NCBI GenBank assembly: GCA_035948135.1
Contig: DASZJL010000174.1
Coordinates: 1 to 18,519, forward strand
Direction of reading: 5' to 3'
DNA: 18,519 nucleotides
Source: CADDZP01 sp035948135
GTDB taxonomy: Bacteria > Actinomycetota > Acidimicrobiia > Acidimicrobiales > AC-14
This document shows positions 1 to 5,332 of the stretch, piece after piece. The translations under genes and the position numbers were made by a program. Position 1 is the stretch's first letter, and every line of letters begins with the position of its first letter. The notes beneath the pieces are model-generated. The model was not told the origin of the DNA. It saw only the letters and a program-made list of their open reading frames with translations, and did not search any database.

Positions 1-626
1 CCGCGGCCGCCGCTGCTGTCGCAGGCGGCGCGGCCGCGGGTCAGGGCCACATCGTTCGCATCGGGGCCAACGACTCCACGACCGTGCTGCAGGCGCCGCC
101 GCCGTCGTATCGGTACGACGAGCACCGGCGGCCCCCGTGGGTGCTGTGGGCCGGTCTGGGCGCCGTCGTGCTGGTGATCATTCTCATCGTCGTCGCACTG
201 TCGAGCGGCGGGGGAGGCGGGAGCACGACTGTTCCGGTCCCCAACGTGGTCAACCTCACCCAGGACGCCGCGGTCGCCAGGCTGACGAAACTCGGCCTCA
301 AGGCCAATCCGGTGAGCATCCCGAACGACACCGTCGTGGCCGGCGTCGTCTACGCCGTCGACCCCCCGCCCGGGCGCAAGGTCAACAAGGGCTCGACGGT
401 GAACCTGTCGGTGAGCTCGGGGCCGGTCGAGACGACCACGACGGAACCGCCGACGACCGTGCCGACCACGGCGACAACGGCCCGCAAGACGACGACGACC
501 ATTCGTCGGGTCACGACCACGGTTCGTCGGGTCACGACCACGGTGCCGCACACGACGCCGACGACGGCCAAGCCGCCGCCGACCGCACCGCCGACGACGC
601 CGCCGACTTCGCCGCCGGTTACCTGA
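1..626 (+). CDS. PASTA-domain membrane protein, 3' end (5' truncated by window edge); possibly C-terminal part of a PknB-like Ser/Thr kinase
   Basis: The frame is open to the left edge (first whole codon at 3) and ends with TGA at 624-626, so the start lies outside the window. An internal GTG at 84 exists but coding sequence clearly continues upstream of it. Visible order: Ala/Gly-rich cytoplasmic linker, a 'TTVLQAPPP' juxtamembrane stretch, one transmembrane segment (about nt 138-200, WVLWAGLGAVVLVIILIVVAL), a Gly/Ser hinge, one complete PASTA domain (about nt 231-423, starting VPVPNVVNLTQDAAVARL), then a Thr/Pro-rich tail of about 65 residues. PASTA domains bind peptidoglycan fragments or lipid II, and this cytoplasm-TM-PASTA order is typical of actinobacterial PknB-type kinases. 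The kinase domain itself is not visible, so that assignment is inference. A single PASTA repeat is fewer than the four of mycobacterial PknB. A penicillin-binding protein or standalone PASTA protein is possible. Confidence 0.8.
   Translation, partial: AAAAAVAGGAAAGQGHIVRIGANDSTTVLQAPPPSYRYDEHRRPPWVLWAGLGAVVLVIILIVVALSSGGGGGSTTVPVPNVVNLTQDAAVARLTKLGLKANPVSIPNDTVVAGVVYAVDPPPGRKVNKGSTVNLSVSSGPVETTTTEPPTTVPTTATTARKTTTTIRRVTTTVRRVTTTVPHTTPTTAKPPPTAPPTTPPTSPPVT
504..545 (+). repeat. Tandem 21-bp repeat encoding RRVTTTV twice
   Basis: Two head-to-tail 21-bp units (504-524 and 525-545) differ only at the last base (GTT versus GTG). They encode the heptad RRVTTTV twice within the Thr/Pro-rich extracytoplasmic tail of the PASTA protein. 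The adjacent sequence is a looser ACG/ACC-rich Thr-codon repeat. The near-perfect nucleotide identity suggests a recent in-frame duplication and a place where length variation between strains is likely. Confidence 0.85.
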
Positions 627-722
627 GCCGGCCGTCGGGCAGCTCTGCCGCGAGCCCTCGATCGTGGCGAGTTGAGCGGCCTTATCGATCGGATTGGGAA
701 TCGTCAGTGAGAAACGGGCGGG

Positions 723-741
723 TCTTCAGGGCTTCTTCAGG
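723..741 (+). promoter_or_regulatory. Direct repeat CTTCAGG-N4-CTTCAGG, candidate response-regulator site
   Basis: The 8-mer TCTTCAGG occurs at 723-730 and again at 734-741, an exact 11-bp period, or 7-bp repeats separated by 4 bp. OmpR/PhoB-family regulators bind tandem half-sites at about this one-turn spacing; mycobacterial PhoP (TCACAGC-N4-TCACAGC) is an example. The repeat lies about 50-90 bp upstream of the plausible glycosidase starts (790 or 829), where an activator site would be expected. A second TTCAG-N6-TTCAG site occurs at 12957-12974. The function is inferred from spacing only. Confidence 0.35.
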
Positions 742-828
742 TGGACTTGCCACCGTACGAGAGCCCGCAGCCGCCAGAATGACCGGACGGTGACGACAGC
801 TGGCGCCAAGAGGCGCTCTGCTCGACCC

Positions 829-2112
829 ATGGAGATGTCGGCGACGGACATCGACGCCCCGACAACGGCGGCCCCCGCACAGCAAAGCGACTCCGCGGGG
901 TCGCATCGCTGGCATCGCCCGCCCGAAGCGGGTCGCCCCGACGACGGTGGCGGACCGCGGGCGACGCGTCGATGGAAGCGGGCGCTCGTCGGCGTGACGG
1001 TGGGCGTGGTCGTCGTCGTCGGGTGGTCGTATGTCCACGCGCTGAGCGCGCCCGGCACCGACGGCATGGGCGTGCGCTCCGTGGAGTGGCTGCGTGGCCA
1101 CGGAGCCGCGGGGATCGTCAGCACCGTGGAGCGTTGGTGGTACTCACACCATCAGCCCCCGAAGGGCGGCCCGCCCCCGGCCATTCTCGTCCATCCGGCG
1201 CCGACCTCGACGGCGTCGGGCCCGGCCCCCGCCGCGCCGGTGCCCAAGGCCGGCTCGTCGCCGCCCGGGCCCCATCTGGCCGCCCCACTGGCGATCGCAC
1301 CGCTGGCCTCGCCTCCCCTTAGCGGCGAAGGCGTCTGGCGGCCCGCTGGCCGGCTGGTGCACGGGGTTCCCGCCGTCTACACCACCGCCCTGCGACCTGA
1401 CCCCGTCCACACGAGTTTGGCCACGGGCGTCGCGTGGATGGACCCAACGCTGCTCAAGTCGGTGCTTTTCGCGGGGGTCCAACTCCCAGGCGGCACGTGG
1501 GCAAACGAGGCGCCCGTTCCAGTGGCTTGGCGCCCGTCGCTGGTGGCCGCGTTCAACTCCGGCTTCCGCCTGGGAGAGTCACGAGGCGGCTATTACAGCG
1601 ACGGCCGGACCGCGCGACCGTTGGTGGCGGGTGCCGCCAGCTTCGTCATCGACACCGCCGGCCGCCCCACGGTCGGGATGTGGGGCAGAGACGTCCAGAT
1701 GAGCTCCTCGGTGGCCTCGGTCCGCCAGAACCTCGCCCTGATCGTCGACGGCGGCGTTCCCGTCGCCGGCCTGGACCAGAACCTCCGAGGCCAGTGGGGG
1801 GCCACGCTCGGGAACCGCCTGTTCGTGTGGCGTTCGGGTGTGGGCGTGACCCGCAACGGTGCGTTGGTCTACGCCGCGGGCAACGGACTGAGCGTCGCAT
1901 CGCTGGCGCGGGTGCTGAGCGCAGCCGGCGCGCTGCGCGCCATGGAGCTCGACATCAACTCCGAATGGACGCGCTTCTTCTCCTATGACGCCGCGGATCC
2001 CGCCAATCCCGCGGCGGTGACCGGCACCAAGCTGGTTCCTGACATGCGGTCGTCCCCGGGGCTGTACCTGCAGGCCGAGACGCGCGACTTCTTTGGGTTG
2101 TTCGCTCGATGA
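829..2112 (+). CDS. Membrane-anchored phosphodiester glycosidase family protein (NAGPA-like)
   Basis: The product is 427 aa from ATG 829. An in-frame GTG at 790 and a TTG at 694 are alternatives; none has a convincing Shine-Dalgarno. I prefer 829 because the region before it looks regulatory. Layout: basic, disordered cytoplasmic N-terminus, one TM segment (about residues 50-70, RALVGVTVGVVVVVGWSYVHAL), a Pro/Ala-rich extracytoplasmic spacer, then a C-terminal domain of about 290 residues. That domain has the landmarks of the NAGPA/phosphodiester glycosidase family (PF09992): FNSGF at 242-246, GGYYSDG from 253, a 'LIVDGG' strand, and MELDIN around 372-377 where many members have a D-GGG-S motif. 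The family hydrolyses sugar phosphodiester bonds; the substrate here is unknown. It acts outside the membrane. Its stop overlaps the start of the DPPR synthase gene by 4 bp (ATGA), so it is translationally coupled to DPA synthesis and probably processes an envelope glycan or lipid-linked sugar. Confidence 0.8.
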   Translation: MEMSATDIDAPTTAAPAQQSDSAGSHRWHRPPEAGRPDDGGGPRATRRWKRALVGVTVGVVVVVGWSYVHALSAPGTDGMGVRSVEWLRGHGAAGIVSTVERWWYSHHQPPKGGPPPAILVHPAPTSTASGPAPAAPVPKAGSSPPGPHLAAPLAIAPLASPPLSGEGVWRPAGRLVHGVPAVYTTALRPDPVHTSLATGVAWMDPTLLKSVLFAGVQLPGGTWANEAPVPVAWRPSLVAAFNSGFRLGESRGGYYSDGRTARPLVAGAASFVIDTAGRPTVGMWGRDVQMSSSVASVRQNLALIVDGGVPVAGLDQNLRGQWGATLGNRLFVWRSGVGVTRNGALVYAAGNGLSVASLARVLSAAGALRAMELDINSEWTRFFSYDAADPANPAAVTGTKLVPDMRSSPGLYLQAETRDFFGLFAR

Positions 2113-3059
2113 GCACGGTGACCAAACGCGTCGAGGGTTTCGTCGCAGTGGACGGGGTCGACGGCGCGCCCCAGGTCCAGCGATCGTCGCCGCTTTTGGG
2201 CCTGGTCGGTGCAACGCGGCCCAAGCAGTGGGTTAAGAACGTGCTGGTGTTCGCGGCGCCCGGTGCCGCCGGCGTGCTGTTGCATCCTGCGGTTCTTGGG
2301 CGCGCCCTCGTCGCCTTCGTCGCCTTCTGTCTGGCAGCCAGCGGCGTGTACCTGTTCAACGACACATTCGACGCCGAGGCCGACCGAGGCCATCCGGTGA
2401 AGGGACGCCGGGCGGTTGCCGCGGGAACGGTGTCGCCCCGTGCGGCCCTCGCCGCCGCCGGCGCCCTGGTCCTCGGGGCGCTGGCCGTCGGCAGTGCGGC
2501 GGGTGGGGGATTCCTCGTCATCCTCACCGCGTACGTTGCGCTCGCCGGCGCGTACACGCTCTGGCTCAAGCACATCGCGGTGATCGAGATCGCCATCGTG
2601 GCCTCGGGCTTCGTGCTGCGGGCCATCGCGGGCGGCGCCGCTGCGAACGTCGCCATCTCCCAGTGGTTCCTGATCGTGGCGTCGTTCGGGTCGCTATTCG
2701 TCGTCGCGGGCAAGCGCCACGGTGAGCACCTCGCCCTCGGCCCTCGCCGGGCCGACGCTCGTCGATCCCTCGGCGTGTACGCGGCATCCCACCTGCGCTA
2801 CCTGTGGATGGTGTCGTCGGCGGTGGCCATCGGCGCCTACTGCGGATGGGCCTTCGAACAAGGTGGCGCGCTCCACGGTTCGCCCTGGTACGCACTGTCG
2901 ATCGTGCCCTTCGTGGTGGGCGTCGGTCGCTACGCACTGCTGCTCGAGCGCGGACTGGGCACCGCGCCCGAGGACCTGATTCTTGGCGACCGGGTCCTGC
3001 AGGTCGTCGGCGTCGTGTGGGTCGCGGTCTTCGCAGCCGCTGTTTACCTTGGCCGTTAG
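2109..3059 (+). CDS. ubiA: Decaprenyl-phosphate phosphoribosyltransferase (DPPR synthase, UbiA family)
   Basis: This 316-aa polytopic protein matches the Rv3806c/UbiA-type enzyme, which transfers phosphoribose from PRPP to polyprenyl phosphate to give decaprenylphosphoryl-5-phosphoribose, the first committed step to DPA. Diagnostic features are the N-terminal ATRPKQWVKNVLVFAAP block, the prenyltransferase metal/PRPP motif NDxxDxxxD with N84, D85, D88 and D92, the following KGRRAVAAG segment, and the second-loop YTLWLKHIAVIEIAIVASG followed by FVLRAIAGG. Hydrophobic segments fit about nine membrane helices. The start ATG overlaps the glycosidase stop (ATGA). dprE1 follows about 25 bp later. 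Length and motif order are normal for the family, and the call is secure from sequence resemblance to the mycobacterial enzyme. Confidence 0.95.
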   Translation: MSTVTKRVEGFVAVDGVDGAPQVQRSSPLLGLVGATRPKQWVKNVLVFAAPGAAGVLLHPAVLGRALVAFVAFCLAASGVYLFNDTFDAEADRGHPVKGRRAVAAGTVSPRAALAAAGALVLGALAVGSAAGGGFLVILTAYVALAGAYTLWLKHIAVIEIAIVASGFVLRAIAGGAAANVAISQWFLIVASFGSLFVVAGKRHGEHLALGPRRADARRSLGVYAASHLRYLWMVSSAVAIGAYCGWAFEQGGALHGSPWYALSIVPFVVGVGRYALLLERGLGTAPEDLILGDRVLQVVGVVWVAVFAAAVYLGR

Positions 3060-3084
3060 GCCCTCAGCCGTCGACGGCCGCTCG

Positions 3085-4422
3085 ATGGCGCTGTGCGGCT
3101 GGGGGCGCACGGCGCCAAGTCGGGCAACGGTGTACCGGCCGCGCGACGCGATGGCGATCCGCCGACTGTTCGAACAACGAGGAGCGGCCACCATCGCCCG
3201 CGGCCTGGGCCGCAGTTACGGCGACGCCGCCCAGGCCGCGGGGGGCAACGTCTTGGACATGACGGCCATGGACGACATGGGGCCGATCGACACCGAGACC
3301 GGCGCGGTCTCGGTCGACGCAGGCGTCAGCCTTGACGCGCTGCTGCGGCGGGTCGTGCCTCTCGGGTGGTTCATCCCCGTCAGCCCCGGGACACGGTTCG
3401 TCACCGTCGGGGGCGCCATCGCGGCGGACATCCATGGCAAGAATCATCACCGCGACGGTGCGCTCGGCGATCACGTTTTGGACCTCGACCTGTTGTCGCC
3501 CGACGGCGAGCAGCGGCGGGTCGCGCCATCGACTGATGCCGAGCTCTACTGGGCGACCGTCGGAGGCATGGGCCTCACCGGTGTCATCCTGCGGGGCACT
3601 CTCAGGCTGCTCCCGATCGAGACGTCGTTCATGCGCGTGGACACCGAGCGCGCCTCGGACCTGGACGACGCGATGGGGCGCATGGACAGCGGCGACCGGC
3701 ACTACCGCTACTCGGTGGCGTGGATCGACTGTCTGGCGGGCGGCGGGCGGCTCGGCCGGGCCGTCCTGACCCGCGGGGACCATGCGACCCTCGAGGAGCT
3801 GCCCATGCGCGGTCGCTCGAGGCTGCCCACGTTTGCGCCAAAGACGTGGCTCACGGCGCCCCGTTGGGTGCCGGCCGTGGCGGTGAATCGGCCGACGGCG
3901 CGGGTCTTCAACGAGGTGTGGTTTCGGAAGGCGCCGCGCATGCAGCGGGGTCGGCTGCAGTCGCTGGCGTCGTTCTTTCATCCTCTCGACTCGGTGGCCG
4001 AGTGGAACCGCCTGTGGGGGCGGGGCGGATTCATCCAATACCAGTTCGTGGTCCCGTTCGGCGCCGAATCCGTCCTCCGCCAGGTGCTGGAGCGCCTGCG
4101 GCGGGCCCACGTTCCGTCTCTGTTGGCGGTGCTCAAGCGGTTCGGCCCCGAACACGGTGTGCTCTCGTTCCCACTCGCCGGATGGACGCTCGCCCTCGAT
4201 ATGCGCGCCGACCAGGAAGGCCTCGGGCGTCTGCTCGACGGCCTGGACGAGCTCGTCGCCGCCGCCGGTGGGCGTGTCTACCTGGCCAAAGACGCGCGGC
4301 TGCGACCCGACGTCTTGGAGGCGATGTACCCCGGGCTTGGTCGGTGGCGGGAGATTCGCGCCCGCGTGGACCCGACCGGCGTCATGCGCTCCGACCTCGC
4401 TCGCCGGCTCGGTCTGACGTGA
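3085..4422 (+). CDS. dprE1: Decaprenylphosphoryl-beta-D-ribose 2'-oxidase DprE1
   Basis: This 445-aa FAD-dependent oxidase oxidises decaprenylphosphoryl ribose (DPR) to the 2'-keto intermediate DPX; with DprE2 it completes the epimerisation to DPA. It follows the M. tuberculosis Rv3790 sequence throughout: GWGRTAPS at the N-terminus, the FAD-binding stretch IARGLGRSYGD, PGTRFVTVGGAIAADIHGKNHH, WATVGGMGLTG, EWNRLWGRGGFIQYQFVVP, and YLAKDARL with the catalytic-site lysine at residue 402 (Lys418 in M. tuberculosis). The ATG at 3085 places GWGRTAP close to the N-terminus as in homologues; an in-frame TTG at 3049 is an alternative. Notable: in the segment equivalent to WNICVDF the protein reads WTLALDM, so the Cys387 position is Ala370 (codon 4192-4194). 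The stop overlaps the dprE2 start (GTGA). Confidence 0.95.
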   Translation: MALCGWGRTAPSRATVYRPRDAMAIRRLFEQRGAATIARGLGRSYGDAAQAAGGNVLDMTAMDDMGPIDTETGAVSVDAGVSLDALLRRVVPLGWFIPVSPGTRFVTVGGAIAADIHGKNHHRDGALGDHVLDLDLLSPDGEQRRVAPSTDAELYWATVGGMGLTGVILRGTLRLLPIETSFMRVDTERASDLDDAMGRMDSGDRHYRYSVAWIDCLAGGGRLGRAVLTRGDHATLEELPMRGRSRLPTFAPKTWLTAPRWVPAVAVNRPTARVFNEVWFRKAPRMQRGRLQSLASFFHPLDSVAEWNRLWGRGGFIQYQFVVPFGAESVLRQVLERLRRAHVPSLLAVLKRFGPEHGVLSFPLAGWTLALDMRADQEGLGRLLDGLDELVAAAGGRVYLAKDARLRPDVLEAMYPGLGRWREIRARVDPTGVMRSDLARRLGLT

Positions 4423-5171
4423 GGGGGAGTGGTTCCGTCAACTCGCTGTTGGTCCTCGGAGGCGGATCCGACATCGGCCTGGCGATCGCGCGTGGCCTCG
4501 TGGGTGAAGGGACGCGCTCGGTCGTGCTTGCCGCCCGCCGTCCCGAGACGCTCGGAGGCAGGGTCGAGGAGCTGCGCGCCGCTGGTGGCGTGGAAGTCAA
4601 GACCGTGCGCTTCGACGCGTGCGACCTCGCCAGTCATCCGGGATTCGTCGAGGAGGTCTTTGCGTCGGAGGGCACCATCGACGTGGTCATCATGGCCGTC
4701 GGCTTGCTCGGACACGGCGCCCGGTTCGATCGGGACCGTGTCGTGTCCCTGCTGGAGACCAACCTCGTCGGCGCCGCGTCGATCATCTTGGCCATGGCTC
4801 TTCGACTCCGCCGACAGGGCCACGGCAAGGTCGTCGTGCTCTCGTCGGTCGCGGGTGAGCGCGTGCGAAAGACGAATTTTGGCTACGGGGCTTCGAAGGC
4901 CGGGCTCGACGGCTTCTGTCAGGGTCTTGACGACGCCCTCGCAGGATCGGGCGTAGACATCATGATCGTCCGGCCCGGCTTCGTCCGAACCAAGATGACC
5001 GCCGGACTCGACCCACCGCCGCTGAGTACGACGGCTGAGGAGGTAGCAGCCGGCGTGGTTCGGGGACTGCGGCGGGGGCGTCGCATGGTATGGGCGCCGC
5101 CCCGCTTGCGTTGGGTCATGGCCGTGGCGCGCCATCTCCCGCGCCCCATCTTCGCCCGCATCCCGTTGTGA
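4419..5171 (+). CDS. dprE2: Decaprenylphospho-beta-D-erythro-pentofuranosid-2-ulose 2-reductase DprE2
   Basis: This 250-aa short-chain dehydrogenase/reductase reduces the 2'-keto intermediate from DprE1 to DPA using NAD(P)H. Features: N-terminal Rossmann beta strand and glycine motif LLVLGGGSDIGLAIA, a FDACDLASHP segment where DprE2 has a FDALDTDSHP-like sequence, VVIMAVGLLG, catalytic serine in VVLSSVAGERVRKTNF, the YGASKAG active-site Tyr-x-x-x-Lys, and a DprE2-specific C-terminus (MVWAPPRLRWVM, then RHLPRPIFARIPL). The start is GTG 4419, whose GTGA overlaps the dprE1 stop; this gives an N-terminus matching Rv3791 length. The open frame extends much further upstream, but that part is a shadow of dprE1. 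Likely cytoplasmic and membrane-associated, in complex with DprE1. Confidence 0.95.
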   Translation: MRGSGSVNSLLVLGGGSDIGLAIARGLVGEGTRSVVLAARRPETLGGRVEELRAAGGVEVKTVRFDACDLASHPGFVEEVFASEGTIDVVIMAVGLLGHGARFDRDRVVSLLETNLVGAASIILAMALRLRRQGHGKVVVLSSVAGERVRKTNFGYGASKAGLDGFCQGLDDALAGSGVDIMIVRPGFVRTKMTAGLDPPPLSTTAEEVAAGVVRGLRRGRRMVWAPPRLRWVMAVARHLPRPIFARIPL

Positions 5172-5189
5172 CCCAGCCGTCGGTGGGTT

Positions 5190-5265
5190 CTCCCCTCGGC
5201 GACCGCCCGCCGGCGCACGCGATTATCAGCGCCTCCGCCTTCGCGGGCAGCCGGGTTGCGGGGAG
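5190..5265 (+). other. Nested inverted repeats between dprE2 and the PAP2 fusion gene
   Basis: In the 161-bp gap, CTCCCC (5190-5195) pairs with GGGGAG (5260-5265). Inside it GCCCGC (5205-5210) pairs with GCGGGC (5243-5248). The stems are short and the loops long, with no T-tract, so this may be a weak terminator, a leader structure or chance in GC-rich DNA. The gap otherwise holds no gene that I can support. Confidence 0.2.
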
Positions 5266-5315
5266 GCAGACCATCGCGCTCGTCGTCGAGGGCGACCAGC
5301 GGTCGTTTCCCGTGT

Positions 5316-5321
5316 CATAAA
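5316..5321 (+). promoter_or_regulatory. Possible -10 element (CATAAA) of a near-leaderless promoter for the fusion gene
   Basis: CATAAA stands out in GC-rich surroundings, 12 bp upstream of the ATG at 5333, which itself lacks a Shine-Dalgarno. That geometry would suit a near-leaderless transcript, common in actinobacteria. No good -35 is visible, so confidence is low. If real, the fusion gene can be expressed independently of the DPA operon. Confidence 0.25.
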
Positions 5322-5332
5322 ACCAAGTTCGG

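Noticed and set aside
694..828. N-terminal extension of the glycosidase from TTG 694
   Set aside because: No RBS; the added residues have no recognisable character, and the stretch holds a direct repeat that looks regulatory.
3720..4418. Upstream extension of the dprE2 frame
   Set aside because: It lies entirely within dprE1, has unnatural Arg/Pro/Ala-rich composition, and DprE2 homology begins only after GTG 4419.
5090..5320. 76-codon open frame between dprE2 and the fusion gene
   Set aside because: Overlaps the end of dprE2, no RBS, Pro/His/Ala-rich random-like sequence.
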